From: JBBSJZ01 sp041751935
GTDB taxonomy: Bacteria; Planctomycetota; Planctomycetia; Pirellulales; Pirellulaceae
Length of the DNA stretch: 64,000 bases
Assembly (NCBI GenBank): GCA_041751935.1
Contig: JBGSIA010000212.1
Coordinates: 62,001-126,000, forward strand
Reading direction: 5' to 3'
A program made the translations under genes and the position numbers. Shown one piece after another: positions 45,326 through 56,247 of the stretch. The stretch's first letter is position 1, and each line of letters starts with the position of its first letter. The notes under the pieces were generated by a model that was not told the DNA's origin, ran no database searches, and was given only the letters and a program-made list of their open reading frames with translations.

Positions 45326-47722
45326 TTAGCGGATCGGAATCGATTTTCGGGGTACGGGTACCGGAGCGTAACCATCGTCATCGGTCGGTTGGTCGTAGCC
45401 CATCGGCGCGACCAATGATCGAGGTGGTGAATTGAATCGTTGCAGTGATTCGCCGCTTGGAGTGGGAGTAGGAACGATTTCTGGTGCAGCGCGAGTTTCT
45501 GGGACAATCCGTTCGACTGGTGCGCCCGAATCAAACATCTCCGCAGGTGTATCGCCGAGTTGATTCAGCGGCAGGTCATTGACATCGATCGATTCCCGAT
45601 AGGGATCGAGGCCCATTCCGAGCGGATCGCCGTTGGGATCGTGGAGGATGACGCCCTCGGGAGGCATGTCTTGGCCAGCCGAATTGATACCATTGCCCAT
45701 GATCTCGATCACGGCCTGGGGATCGCGCACTTGACCCTGACGAACGACACCTGGCCGAGTCACACCGTACTGCAGTTGCTTCCCAGCACTGCGTTCACGA
45801 GCACGTTCCAAAGCGTCCCAATACGCTTTCTGATTCCAAGGACCTTCAGCGAGTGAGATGTTGCTGTTTGCCAACTCGGTGCCCTTCAGGTAATGCACAT
45901 AATTGATTGATTTGTTGTACTCGCCGAGCGCTCGATAGTAGTCGCTTTGTGCTTCGGCGCGACGTTGTTGACTTTGCAGCACGACGTTGATCAGACTCCG
46001 ACCACCTTTGAATTCCGCCAATCGAGCTTCCACTTCGGTATCGGCCCATTGCCACTGTTGCGCACGAGTTTGGACAAGTTGGTAATGCGTGCTCGTCTTG
46101 GCCACAGCGTCGCTGAGTTGACTCACCCACAAACGTTCTTGGTCCTGGAGCAACGCTTTTTCACGAGCGAGTCTCCATTTCGCGTTACTGATGCGAGCCA
46201 ATTCACGCCGAGCACCAATTGCTGGAGGAGTGATCTCCAAGCGAATCGCCGCTTCTTGGAAGTCACCCTCGGTCAGTTCGCCCAACGCACTACTGCCTGG
46301 TTCGGGAAAGTTCACGTCTCGTCGTGCCGGTGGTCCGAGCGTATCGCCCACACCGACCCAGCGGTACAACAGCGATAGGTTCACTTCCGGCAAGACTTGA
46401 TTCTTGGCCGACATCAACTCCAATTCTGTTTGCTTAATGCGAGTTTTTTCGCGGCGCAATTCTGGGGCCAAGTACAGCATCTGGGCAACACTTTCTTCCC
46501 ATTCAAACTCCACGCGAGCGAGAGTTGGCTCGTCCACAGGTCGAATCAGTCGTCCGTCGGTCGCGGCAAGACCCATCATTTCGCGAAGCAAACGTTCGTT
46601 TCCGTACACGCCCGCTCGATCGGCACCGGGTGTATTGGACCCAGCCAACGAACTCTCAAGAATAGCGCGGAATTGGTAGTATTGCTGCACGGCTTGTGCA
46701 AGTTCCTGCTGTGTTCCGGTACCGTTGTCAAGGTTCAGCCTGGCGAATTGTGCCGTGGCAATGGCGCTGTTTCGAGCGATGATCGACGATGAAACGACGC
46801 GATACGCAACATACAGGTTCCAGTAAGCAACTTCCACGTCGCGAACCAAGTTGCGAATTTGAATTTCAAAGTCAGCAATCGAAATATCTTCGTTCAAACT
46901 CGCCAAGACTACGGGGATGCGGTTGATCAACGTACCGCGGTTTCGCATCAAGGGATGCTGTACCTGAGCCTCCAATATCGCCGTGTAGTCACTGGGGAAG
47001 GCGCGCGATATTGGGCTCACCTGGGCGTTGTTGCGCGAGTAAATGATTTGTTCACGTAGCGTCGCCACGCCGCCTGTGGCAAAGCGTTTGCTAATCGCTG
47101 CTTGCTGGGTCGTGTCCGTGGCTTGGAAAAACTGTGGATTGATCGTGTTCGCGGAACCAACGTTACGTGGTCGGTCCGTGGTGCCGTAGTTGATAAATCC
47201 ACTGGCTTGAGCGTCGAATTCCGCCAACGCGTCTTCGACACCACCGATTTGGTTTGCTCGCAAAACTCCCCGAGGCAACGTACGGTTTCCCGCTCCGTCG
47301 ACCGTGAGTGGAATCGATTGCGTCGTCGATTGCTGAATGGCAATGTCGTAAATACTGCCAAGTTGGTCCGCAGTTCCACTAGTGAATTGCGATGCCACGT
47401 TTTGACGAAACTCGGCATTGCCACTGGTGGTGACAAAGAACTTGCTGTTCTGTAATGCGATCGACACGCACTCTTCGAGCGTGAGGTCCCAGAACTCATA
47501 ATCGTGGTTCCCGATTGTGAGTGGGCGTATCGCCTCTGTCGTCTCAGAAAGACTTGCCACTTCGACGTCGGGATATTCTATCGACGTCGCCGTGCTCAAG
47601 TAGTGCTTGAGATCGGGAGATTCATTTAGGAAAAATGGCTGCGTCGGCGCGCACCCGGTGGCTAGCAGGATTGTGATCCCGAGCTGCAGGTAAGCGGCGA
47701 TACAAAACAGCGAACGATTCAT
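45326..47722 (-). CDS. TolC-family outer-membrane lipoprotein
   Basis: A 798-residue product with a lipoprotein signal (LGITILLATGC) and the long helical repeats of the outer membrane factor family. LTLEECVSIALQNSK is the typical start of the first repeat, and LNLDNGTGTQQELAQAVQQY and LAEFKGGRSLINVVLQSQQR are typical coiled-coil segments. The last ~130 residues are a Pro-rich extension with no fold. ATG 47722 is chosen because the signal begins there. TolC-type channels work with an adaptor and an inner-membrane pump; none is adjacent, so partners must lie elsewhere. Convergent with the TIM-barrel gene. Confidence 0.8.
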   Translation of the reverse strand: MNRSLFCIAAYLQLGITILLATGCAPTQPFFLNESPDLKHYLSTATSIEYPDVEVASLSETTEAIRPLTIGNHDYEFWDLTLEECVSIALQNSKFFVTTSGNAEFRQNVASQFTSGTADQLGSIYDIAIQQSTTQSIPLTVDGAGNRTLPRGVLRANQIGGVEDALAEFDAQASGFINYGTTDRPRNVGSANTINPQFFQATDTTQQAAISKRFATGGVATLREQIIYSRNNAQVSPISRAFPSDYTAILEAQVQHPLMRNRGTLINRIPVVLASLNEDISIADFEIQIRNLVRDVEVAYWNLYVAYRVVSSSIIARNSAIATAQFARLNLDNGTGTQQELAQAVQQYYQFRAILESSLAGSNTPGADRAGVYGNERLLREMMGLAATDGRLIRPVDEPTLARVEFEWEESVAQMLYLAPELRREKTRIKQTELELMSAKNQVLPEVNLSLLYRWVGVGDTLGPPARRDVNFPEPGSSALGELTEGDFQEAAIRLEITPPAIGARRELARISNAKWRLAREKALLQDQERLWVSQLSDAVAKTSTHYQLVQTRAQQWQWADTEVEARLAEFKGGRSLINVVLQSQQRRAEAQSDYYRALGEYNKSINYVHYLKGTELANSNISLAEGPWNQKAYWDALERARERSAGKQLQYGVTRPGVVRQGQVRDPQAVIEIMGNGINSAGQDMPPEGVILHDPNGDPLGMGLDPYRESIDVNDLPLNQLGDTPAEMFDSGAPVERIVPETRAAPEIVPTPTPSGESLQRFNSPPRSLVAPMGYDQPTDDDGYAPVPVPRKSIPIR

Positions 47723-47967
47723 GCCCTGGACTTCCGGAAGCGGTGCCGCTGTGAAACACACCACACGAGTGCCGAGCGATTCGGCAAGGTGTATCCCACG
47801 TTGCGGGCCGAGGTTGGAAGCCCCCCCACGATCGACGCACCGACAGCACCAAGTACTGCCGATGAAACGATCGTCCAAGGCAAGTTATCGGTAGCGGGAT
47901 GGGCAAACTTTGACGCTTTCCCAGAAATGTTTTAAGTTTTCTTTCCGCAGTTGCGGTGACGCACAAA

Positions 47968-48519
47968 CTACCGAGCCAGTTCTCGTTCCAGCTCCAATAC
48001 GTCCGCGGGAGAAACTAGGCCGCTGGTGTCACCGGGTTGGGAAATCATCGGTTCTGCAAACACGGGGCTGCTCAGCCCTTCGTCGCTAAGAGCATCGTCC
48101 ACGGGCGTGGATTGCGGGGTTAGTGGTGTGCTGCCGGCTTCTGCTGTCTTAGAACGTCGTTGGCCGACTTGCAGCGCTTCCCAAGGCTTGGGATAAAAAT
48201 ACAGATTCTCAACTCGCGGGCATGGGGCCTTCAACGGACCGCCATTGTCGTACAGTCCGGCATGTTGAGCTTGATGCCAAGCCATCGCTTCCTGGCTCGA
48301 GGGAGCAATCCAGTATGCAATTTTACCGCCTAGGTTTGTCGGCCGGTTGTAAACCCGACGGTAAGACGCGGGCAAGCGATTCCCCAATGGCCCGATCACA
48401 TCTATTCGCTGACGAGGTGGTTGCGTTTCACGATCCGGATGATGTGCATTCGAGGTGGTAATACTAAATAAGCAGTACGCAATCGCGCCGCAGAAACTGG
48501 AAACTCTGTATCGATGCAT
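47968..48519 (-). CDS. Exported protein of unknown function
   Basis: A 183-residue product with a signal peptide (FCGAIAYCLFSITTSNA). The mature part is polar and contains RQRIDVIGPLGNRLPASYRR, YNRPTNLGGKIAYWIAPSSQ and a Ser/Pro/Thr-rich end. I know no family. GGGAG six bases before ATG 48519 fixes the start. It is on the same strand as the TolC-like gene and about 245 bases upstream of it, so it could be co-transcribed. Localisation at the envelope is likely. Confidence 0.6.
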   Translation of the reverse strand: MHRYRVSSFCGAIAYCLFSITTSNAHHPDRETQPPRQRIDVIGPLGNRLPASYRRVYNRPTNLGGKIAYWIAPSSQEAMAWHQAQHAGLYDNGGPLKAPCPRVENLYFYPKPWEALQVGQRRSKTAEAGSTPLTPQSTPVDDALSDEGLSSPVFAEPMISQPGDTSGLVSPADVLELERELAR

Positions 48520-48672
48520 GGTCGTCTCCCTACGATTCCCCGCCATGAGCAATCATCGTGCTCGCTACGATTGGATTTTCGGCGCTAACCGCGTCACAGG
48601 TGAAGCGCCGAACGAGCTTTTCGATCCTTAGAAGCGGAGACCAGTGAAGAATACGAACATCTCTCGTTTTCC

Positions 48673-50319
48673 CTACGATCGGTATCGCTTGCCAAGAACA
48701 AGCAAACTCACCAACCAGATCGACCCAAACACAAGTGGTGCGAAAACAGGCAACTGTGTCGTTACCACTGCTCCCGCAAGAAACAAGGCTCCCAGAACGG
48801 CACAGCCACCCCACAAATGTCCTGCCATCGCTATGAAACCGAAACCACTCAGCGACGAGGCGATGGGAAAAAGCGCGGATTGATCGAGCCCGCCCAACAG
48901 TAACAGCCCATTCATCACGCCGAGTGTTGCCAGATAGCCGACCCAGATCGACCAGATCGGGCGCTCCGCCGCTGACCTTGGCAACACAGCCCCATGTCGT
49001 GAGCGGTAAATCAATATCGCCAGTAGCACAATCATCACGGACCGTGGACCCCAGTACGCGAGCTGGCTGGATACATTCACTAGCAGCAGCACGTTCATGA
49101 ACGCATGTGCGACAAAAATGACGATCCCGAGAATCGCTAACGTGGTGCCCCAATTGGCAAAGGCCAAGCCGTGCTGGTCGCGACGCAGTTCTCGAGCGAA
49201 CCGATCGATGAAACCACTGCTCACCGCCGACACTGGGTCTCCTCTGAGGAATCGGTCCAAGTCGTCGGCCATCTCATCAGCAGTTCGATATCGCGAGTTC
49301 GGTTCGTAGTGGATTCCCTTGAGGCAAATGTTCTCTAAATCGACAGGTATCTCGCGACGCAAAAAACGTGGCTCAGGCGGTTCGTCTTGCAGCACACTGC
49401 GAAGCACTTCGGCGATTGAGTCACCGACGTGCGGCGGCCGACCACACAACAAAGCATACAACATTGCTCCCAGGGAATAGACGTCGGTTAGCGTATTGCC
49501 ATCGCCGCGACCACAAGCTTGCTCAGGACTCATGTAGTGAGGTGTCCCCAGAACTTGCCCGGTTCGCGTCAGCATCGTGCCATCGCGATGCCACTTCGCC
49601 AAGCCAAAGTCGGCGATTACCGGTCGCACGCCACCATCCATCAGTACGTTCTCGGGTTTTAGATCACGGTGAACAATTCCCGCCCGGTGAGCGAAAGCAG
49701 TCGCCCGCGCCACATCCCTCATCACCCGAGCTGCCTCGCGATCGTCGATTACATGTTCATCGATCCGCCGCTGTAAAGTCGGTCCATCCACGAGCGACAT
49801 CGAAAAAAAATCGTAACCGTGCCAATCACCTATTTCGTAAATCGAGACAATGCCAGGATGATGCAATCCCGCCGCTGCTTCGGCTTCACGGCGGAACCGG
49901 CGTCGCTCTTCATCACTGGCCAATAGTCCACTGTTAATTAGCTTGAGTGCGACCGGTCGCTGTAGCTTTTGTTGTGTCGCCCGATAGACAACGCCCATTC
50001 CGCCGCGTGCTAACTCGGCTTCAATTACATAACTGCCGATCGCAGTGCCGGCGGCAATTGGCAAACTTTCGCTTGATGAATGATCGAGCCACTGGTGATT
50101 GCGAAAGAAGCTTTTCAATTCTTGCGCGTAATGCGGAAACGTCTGCAAATATAGATTAGGATTCGGCAAATCGCCCTTTTCGCTCCGTTCCAAAAAGTCC
50201 GCGATGACGGATTCAAAGGAATATTCGGACGTGCAATCGCTCTCCGAGACTAGCGGTGGCTGGCCGACTAGGACAGTTTCGTGCAATTGGTCGTCGGAGG
50301 GAGAATTGGAGTTTGCCAT
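48673..50319 (-). CDS. Membrane Ser/Thr protein kinase
   Basis: A 548-residue protein. The Hanks-type kinase domain spans about residues 95-365: LARGGMGVVY glycine loop, VALKLINSG with the ATP lysine, HRDLKPENV catalytic loop, DFGLA and TPHYMSPEQA activation segment, all intact. Before it lies a ~90-residue N-terminal region with YLQTFPHYAQELKSFF, common in planctomycete kinases. After it are about six hydrophobic segments and no sensor domain outside. It should phosphorylate Ser/Thr in target proteins at the inner membrane. Divergent from the giant membrane protein gene, about 115 bases apart. Confidence 0.9.
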   Translation of the reverse strand: MANSNSPSDDQLHETVLVGQPPLVSESDCTSEYSFESVIADFLERSEKGDLPNPNLYLQTFPHYAQELKSFFRNHQWLDHSSSESLPIAAGTAIGSYVIEAELARGGMGVVYRATQQKLQRPVALKLINSGLLASDEERRRFRREAEAAAGLHHPGIVSIYEIGDWHGYDFFSMSLVDGPTLQRRIDEHVIDDREAARVMRDVARATAFAHRAGIVHRDLKPENVLMDGGVRPVIADFGLAKWHRDGTMLTRTGQVLGTPHYMSPEQACGRGDGNTLTDVYSLGAMLYALLCGRPPHVGDSIAEVLRSVLQDEPPEPRFLRREIPVDLENICLKGIHYEPNSRYRTADEMADDLDRFLRGDPVSAVSSGFIDRFARELRRDQHGLAFANWGTTLAILGIVIFVAHAFMNVLLLVNVSSQLAYWGPRSVMIVLLAILIYRSRHGAVLPRSAAERPIWSIWVGYLATLGVMNGLLLLGGLDQSALFPIASSLSGFGFIAMAGHLWGGCAVLGALFLAGAVVTTQLPVFAPLVFGSIWLVSLLVLGKRYRS

Positions 50320-50434
50320 AACCTAAGTTTTAACTGATTTTTCGGCGGCGCGCCCGCGAATGCACGGGCTCTGGACAAACGTAGAATCGAAAATATGTCC
50401 ACTGCTACTTTCCCTTACATCCCATCGATATATC

Positions 50435-53400
50435 ATGTTTGGCTTTCTCGCACTGCTCATTGTTTGGGCTGTGATTACGGTAATCGGCCACGTCAGTTGG
50501 CTGATTTTGTCACTGATCTCTCGTGCGATTTTCCGTGATCTTGAGCAAGACTCTCCACCGAGAATAGACAAATTGAACCTGGATAAATTGTCGTTCACCA
50601 GTGTGCTGGAGCGACTGCTGGCGCGGGGCATGATTGATCCTGGGGAGTTCGATTCGCTGCAGTTCAAAGCGAAACAACTCGACGCACCCGTGGTCCCACC
50701 ACACCCCGTCGTTCCGCCCGTCACGGTTTCACAAGTTGTGGGAACGCCTGTCGTTGGAGCTTCAGTATCGGTATTGGCACCGGCTTGGGTGCCGGAAGAT
50801 GCACCTATCGTCGCGATTCTGTGTGATGAACCGCAGCATGCGTTGCTCGCTGGGGAGCAGAGATCGGTCACGATTGAACCCACGGTTCCCGCCCAGCTGC
50901 GAGCTTCCTGGTCGAGCATCATCACTTCCTTCCTGGCCGTTCACAACATTCGCTGGGGAGAGCTTGTTGCAGGGTTGTTGATCGTTGTCTGTAGCATTGG
51001 GCTGGTGATCAGCCTATGGAACACGATTGCCAGCAAGCACCGCGTCGTTCCTTCGGTTCTGTTCTTAACCGCGAATGCCGCAATCTTTGCTGCAGGTTTT
51101 TACACCTTGGCAAAATGGAAGCTAAGGCATACCAGTCGCGCGGTGCTGTTGATTGCGACTTTGTTGGTTCCCTTGAGCGTGCTCGCTGGCTTGGCGATGG
51201 CCAGTCAATCGGGTACCGCCGTGTCGCTTGCCGATCCAGTCATTGTATTGGTGATCCTGTTCGGTACGTGCGTCAACGTCTTGCTGCTTTATTACGCTGG
51301 ACGAGCGCTGTTGGGACGACCGCACGGCCCAGCGTTTGCCTTGTCGGTTGCCGGGCCTGCGTCACTGATACCGTTAGTTCCCGCGTCCCTGCGACTTTTC
51401 GCTGAGAATGCTGGGTTTGTGACGCTGTTCGCCAGCTTGGCTGTCTCCGGTGCAATCGTATGGTATTGTCGTCCATGGCGAGACTGGAACCGCGTTCGTC
51501 ACTCGCTTGCTGGTGCATCGCGGCATCTGTGGATCGTGCTGAGCGTGGGCGTTTATGCTCTAGCCTCGCATTCACTTGCACTCGCATACCTTGGACGGGC
51601 TCTCGGAGCCGACTTGTGGTACTCGATCATCGTGTGCTGTATTCCCGCGATTGCAGTGGTCGCGGTCGCATCACATGCGGCCAGCATCAAGTCCGCACTG
51701 TCCTCCCATCGTTTCGTTGGCGTCGTTGTTTCGGTCATCGCATCCGGACTACTTGCGATCACCTTGCCACTGCTTGCCCGAGACCCCAGATGGTTGTGGC
51801 TATGGGCTTCCGTGTCGACTGTGAGTATCGGACTTTTGGCTAGCATCTTCCGCCGGTCGCCGTGGTTCGCACTAGCCACCGTACCACTGGGTGTCGCCAC
51901 ACTCCTGAGTTCCACATCGGTATTGCAACAGGTTGATTGGACCTCGATTTCTTGGCCGCGGCGAATCCTTGGAGGCGAACCGATGCTGACCAGTTTGTCG
52001 TTCCTGGCGATTTCGGGGGTCGTTTGTTGGCTGCTGCGTGCGAGCGAACACAAACGTTCATTCACTGTGTTGACGTCATTTTGGTTTGGAACCACATCTC
52101 TCAGCGCGACGGCACTCACATTTGCAGCCCAAGACTGGCTGGGAATCGTTCCTGAATTTTTGCACGTTGGAGTACTCGTGGCGTTAACGCTTGCTAGTGC
52201 TGTTGCCGCCATTGTCGTGGGATTACCCGCATTGATTACCGTTGTGCTTGCTTGCATGGTTGCAATGGCCGTCACTCATCCGTTGAATCTGATCGATGGT
52301 TTTTCCGCAAACTCATTAACTCGCTGGTTGTACGCGACGATATTGGCTTCGTCGATTATCGCGGTGCTCGCTTTTGTGACAGAACGTTTGCGTTCACTCA
52401 ACCGTTTGCCAATCGGTTGGTTAGCGGCTGACGAGTCACGAAAAGAACCAATCGCAAGTTGGTATTCTGCTTCTGCAGGATTCGCTTCCTTGGCCGCAAT
52501 CGTTTCAATGTTCGCGATTCCCAATCAAAGTGCGTTGGCAATTTTTATTGCTGCTGTGTCCTCTTCGATACTCCTGCTGTGCGGTCAACGGCTCAAGGAC
52601 GCAGTCTGGTTGGTCGCCTCTCAAGTTGCCTTGTTGGTCACATCAGGGGCTATTGCCAAGCACTATCTCCCCGATTTGTTTTATACGCTTCGATCAGTGG
52701 AGCCGATCTGGTGCTGGGCGTTCATGATAGCGCTATCGGGCATCGTTTGGCTGGGGCTACAGTATTGGAGTGAGCGACGCTGGTTCCCCTGCGATTTGCC
52801 GCTCTCCGAAGGCAACTCAACTGCCTTTCCCTTGTGTTGGTTCCTGCCGCTATCCAGCGTGTTGTTGATTATCGGTTGTGTTATCGAAGTAACTTCATTG
52901 CTTACCGAGCGACTGGGCAGCGATGCGATGCGATATTCGCTCAGCGATTGGAAAAGCTGGATCCTACCCATCGCGGCTTTGAGTTTGAGTTTTCTTTCGG
53001 TGCGAGTTGCAGCGTTGGTTGACGAGTCGCACAGGGGTCTGACATGGCGGGACACATTGTCCCTGGTCGTGGTAGCAATTGCTGTTTGGATATCGACTCG
53101 TATTGTGATGTCGTTGCCGCTGGACGACAGCCACCGATTAATACTTTCTACAACGACATTGCTCGGCATGCTGGCGATTGCATATCGTTTGCGTGGTCGA
53201 ATTGCGTTTGCAAATAGCCAAGTCCTCGTGAGTGGCGGACTGTTGATGCTCGTAGCTGCATCAGCGTCACTGATGTACCACGAATGGGCACTGAAGTTGA
53301 ATGCGGGACTACTGGCGGATCGTGTTGCAACAGTCGCGGTTGCCGTGTGGTGGTTAAGCATATCCGCTGGGTTATTGGTCTCCTCAATAAAGTCGAATCA

Positions 53401-56236
53401 ATCGACTCATGCTGCGATTTCGGCGGTATTAACGCCTCTTGCCGCAGGAATTTGTGTTCCCGCATTTGTTGATACCCATCCGCTGGTATGGATACAGTTC
53501 GCTGCGATTGCCGCGTTTGCCTGGGTGGCCGCAGCAGTATTTCTTCGGTCAAGTTGGAAATCAACAGGTGACCAATCAATCTCGCCGATTTTTAGTACGC
53601 AGAACGCGGCAATGTTTTTCGCTTCGGCGATCGGTATCCTGTCAGCTACAGTTGCTCTGGCCGATCCAATTTTCGGCGGCACGCGATGGAGCGTATTGAG
53701 TAACTCAGTTGGATTCGTGCTCACGGCAATTACGTTGGCGACGCTTGTCTGGCGAGGCGTGGACTGGAGTTTTGTTTCGCTAGGCAGAAGCCAGAGTCGC
53801 TTGCCGTTGCCGATCGCAATGACACTGGCATCAGGTCAATTAACGTGGATTATCGTCAAACTAGCACCAAGTTGGGCTATGTCGCCACCGTCCATCGAGT
53901 TCTCGCTGTTAACGCTTGCATCACTTGCATCGCTGGTGCAATCGTATCGCTCGAGTAGCCGAATGGATGCGTTACACATCATGGCACTTGCGACAATTGC
54001 CTGCTTTGCTGCTGAATGGACGAATGTCCTTTCGCCGTTATTTGCATTGGCGTTGATAGCCGTATCTGGATGCTTGGTATCCCTTCGTCATATCAACTTC
54101 CATGCCGACCGATTCAGTGAACTAGCGACTCGGCTGGCAAGCTGGTTCGTTATCGGTGCTGGTGGTTGGATGTTCTTGGATTTTGCATCGCAACCGCGCA
54201 CTATCGAATCCGCGTGGACTTTCTTCATCGCCTGGACTTCGCTGTGGCTCATCACATGGCAACTCGTTCCGCTATTGGCGACACGTAGCGATGAGAGTCC
54301 GTCGCAATCTCGTGACTCAACTCGCGATTACCCAGAATGGGCGTTATTTGCCGTCTTCGCAACGTTCGTGGAGATCGTCGCGCGTTCACTGGACGTCGGG
54401 TCGGTCCCGCTCACTCTAAGCAGCACCACGTATTTCGCAATACGCATCGTGTTCGTTGCACTGATGAGCGTGGTCTTATGGCTTCGCGCCGACAGTTCGA
54501 AGCGATTGGCAGTTCCCGTGTTGCTAGGCGTCGCGTTATTCGCGGCGGTCGTTATGCACTGGGGAACTTTGTCCGAGTACACTGGCGATCAAATTAATAT
54601 GGCTGCGATCCTCTCAAGCGGATTTGTGGCGACGCTGCTCGCTTTCACGATAACACCGCTTGCCCAACTGCATCTCATCGCAGGTCGGAAACTTGGTTTA
54701 AGAAATCAGCCTTCCGATAAAAGACACGCGATGGCGTTGCTTGTTTCTCTATTGACGGTGTCCGCAGTCGCTGGTGTTGCGTCGGTGATCATGATCGCAT
54801 CGGACTCGTCGTTGGTGTATATCCAGCTTACGATCGCCGCGATCGCCCTGTGTGGACTTGGCGTCAGTGAAGTGGCCGAGCGATCGGGAAACCGTCCTGT
54901 TCAGCGAGCCGCGTTAGCATTGGGACTTGCGGCGATTTATCTTTGGGCGAGTGTGCCGATGCCGCAAGTTCAGCACGGGTTGCTCAGTGGCACAATGCGG
55001 TGGTTTGTTGTATCGGTGTGGTTAATTCCAGCGATGTTGTGGGGCCTGCCGCGACTTGCCGGGCAGACTTGGTCAAGTCGCTGGAATGAATCCATTCGTC
55101 AAGCGGTAATGGTTGTTGCTGGGATTGGCGTGGTTTCTCTTATTGCGATGTTCGGTATGGAGACGGTGGCTCGAGTCGATGGCGGAATCGATGGCTTGTC
55201 GCTTCCGCTTGTGGTTGCCGTTGCCATATCGATCGGTTTACTCAGCGCCTTATCGGCGATCGTCGCACTTGGGTCTGGCCCATCCCTTGACCTTGGGACC
55301 GGAAAGCTGTCGGTGCTCAGACTGAAATTGAGTGATCAGCAACGCCAGTTTCTGGTCGTTGCCGCGCAGGTACTCGGCGTCCTCACTTGGCTGCACATTT
55401 TTCTATGCAAGCGAGATCTAGCGTTGTTCGGATTGCGAGCGTACTGGCCCTATACCGTGTTGGTGATCGCCTTTGTTAGCGTCGGAATTGTCGAGTGGGT
55501 TCGTCGCCGTGGTGATGTTGTGATTGCTAGCGTACTGCGACAAACGAGCTTGTACTTACCGCTGATTCCCGTGATCGGATTGCTGATGAGTGGAACTTGG
55601 ACGCGCCCCCTCGAGCAGTTAGCGACGGGCGAGTGGACGCTGTCGCTCGTTTTGATCGTCGCTGCTGGATACTATGTGTTCCTAAGCAGAATGTGGGAAA
55701 GTTGGATGCCGCGAGTCCTGTTGGTCGTGTTCGCCAATTCAGCGGTCTGGTCACTATTGGCGAAGCATCCGGACTGGAGTTTCTTGCAGCATCCTCAGTT
55801 GTGGTTGATTCCGCCGACGGCATGTGTGCTCGTGCTGGTGCAATGGTACCGTCGCCAGTTGGATGCCAGTTTCGTGGCGGCTGTGCGATACGGAGCTACG
55901 CTCGTGATTTATGTCAGCAGTACCGCCGACATGTTGGTACAGCAAATCGGCGTTAACTTGTGGGGGCCAGTGATTCTGATTCTATTGGCCCTTGCCGGAA
56001 TGGCCGCTGGCGTACTGCTCCAGATCCGGCCGTTCTTGTATCTTGGTACTCTGTTCGTTTTGCTTGGTGTCACGAGCATGGTTTGGCACGCTCAAAGGTC
56101 GATCGATCAAGTTTGGCCATGGTGGGTGTTTGGGATCACGACAGGCATCTGTTTGCTTGCTGCCTTGATGTCGATCGAAAAGAACAAAGGCAAGCTTCAA
56201 GCAATATCCGCGCGTCTAGCCACCTGGGAATCGTAA
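50435..56236 (+). CDS. Giant polytopic membrane protein
   Basis: A 1933-residue protein made almost wholly of hydrophobic segments, several dozen in all, after one N-terminal membrane segment and a ~150-residue soluble stretch (LERLLARGMIDPGEFDSLQF). The first multi-span block (WGELVAGLLIVVCSIGLVIS, HTSRAVLLIATLLVPLSVLA) resembles large multi-span planctomycete proteins of the DUF2157/DUF2339 kind, but I cannot assign a named domain. No catalytic motif is visible. I use ATG 50435, where the first membrane segment begins; the frame opens at 50360. It is followed after 11 bases by a peptidase gene, likely in the same operon. Confidence 0.75.
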   Translation: MFGFLALLIVWAVITVIGHVSWLILSLISRAIFRDLEQDSPPRIDKLNLDKLSFTSVLERLLARGMIDPGEFDSLQFKAKQLDAPVVPPHPVVPPVTVSQVVGTPVVGASVSVLAPAWVPEDAPIVAILCDEPQHALLAGEQRSVTIEPTVPAQLRASWSSIITSFLAVHNIRWGELVAGLLIVVCSIGLVISLWNTIASKHRVVPSVLFLTANAAIFAAGFYTLAKWKLRHTSRAVLLIATLLVPLSVLAGLAMASQSGTAVSLADPVIVLVILFGTCVNVLLLYYAGRALLGRPHGPAFALSVAGPASLIPLVPASLRLFAENAGFVTLFASLAVSGAIVWYCRPWRDWNRVRHSLAGASRHLWIVLSVGVYALASHSLALAYLGRALGADLWYSIIVCCIPAIAVVAVASHAASIKSALSSHRFVGVVVSVIASGLLAITLPLLARDPRWLWLWASVSTVSIGLLASIFRRSPWFALATVPLGVATLLSSTSVLQQVDWTSISWPRRILGGEPMLTSLSFLAISGVVCWLLRASEHKRSFTVLTSFWFGTTSLSATALTFAAQDWLGIVPEFLHVGVLVALTLASAVAAIVVGLPALITVVLACMVAMAVTHPLNLIDGFSANSLTRWLYATILASSIIAVLAFVTERLRSLNRLPIGWLAADESRKEPIASWYSASAGFASLAAIVSMFAIPNQSALAIFIAAVSSSILLLCGQRLKDAVWLVASQVALLVTSGAIAKHYLPDLFYTLRSVEPIWCWAFMIALSGIVWLGLQYWSERRWFPCDLPLSEGNSTAFPLCWFLPLSSVLLIIGCVIEVTSLLTERLGSDAMRYSLSDWKSWILPIAALSLSFLSVRVAALVDESHRGLTWRDTLSLVVVAIAVWISTRIVMSLPLDDSHRLILSTTTLLGMLAIAYRLRGRIAFANSQVLVSGGLLMLVAASASLMYHEWALKLNAGLLADRVATVAVAVWWLSISAGLLVSSIKSNQSTHAAISAVLTPLAAGICVPAFVDTHPLVWIQFAAIAAFAWVAAAVFLRSSWKSTGDQSISPIFSTQNAAMFFASAIGILSATVALADPIFGGTRWSVLSNSVGFVLTAITLATLVWRGVDWSFVSLGRSQSRLPLPIAMTLASGQLTWIIVKLAPSWAMSPPSIEFSLLTLASLASLVQSYRSSSRMDALHIMALATIACFAAEWTNVLSPLFALALIAVSGCLVSLRHINFHADRFSELATRLASWFVIGAGGWMFLDFASQPRTIESAWTFFIAWTSLWLITWQLVPLLATRSDESPSQSRDSTRDYPEWALFAVFATFVEIVARSLDVGSVPLTLSSTTYFAIRIVFVALMSVVLWLRADSSKRLAVPVLLGVALFAAVVMHWGTLSEYTGDQINMAAILSSGFVATLLAFTITPLAQLHLIAGRKLGLRNQPSDKRHAMALLVSLLTVSAVAGVASVIMIASDSSLVYIQLTIAAIALCGLGVSEVAERSGNRPVQRAALALGLAAIYLWASVPMPQVQHGLLSGTMRWFVVSVWLIPAMLWGLPRLAGQTWSSRWNESIRQAVMVVAGIGVVSLIAMFGMETVARVDGGIDGLSLPLVVAVAISIGLLSALSAIVALGSGPSLDLGTGKLSVLRLKLSDQQRQFLVVAAQVLGVLTWLHIFLCKRDLALFGLRAYWPYTVLVIAFVSVGIVEWVRRRGDVVIASVLRQTSLYLPLIPVIGLLMSGTWTRPLEQLATGEWTLSLVLIVAAGYYVFLSRMWESWMPRVLLVVFANSAVWSLLAKHPDWSFLQHPQLWLIPPTACVLVLVQWYRRQLDASFVAAVRYGATLVIYVSSTADMLVQQIGVNLWGPVILILLALAGMAAGVLLQIRPFLYLGTLFVLLGVTSMVWHAQRSIDQVWPWWVFGITTGICLLAALMSIEKNKGKLQAISARLATWES

Positions 56237-56247
56237 ACATTAACGAC

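Noticed and set aside
51553..52275. 240-codon minus-strand frame opposite the giant membrane protein
   Set aside because: Thr/Ser/Asn-rich composition is what the antisense of hydrophobic codons gives; no start signal.
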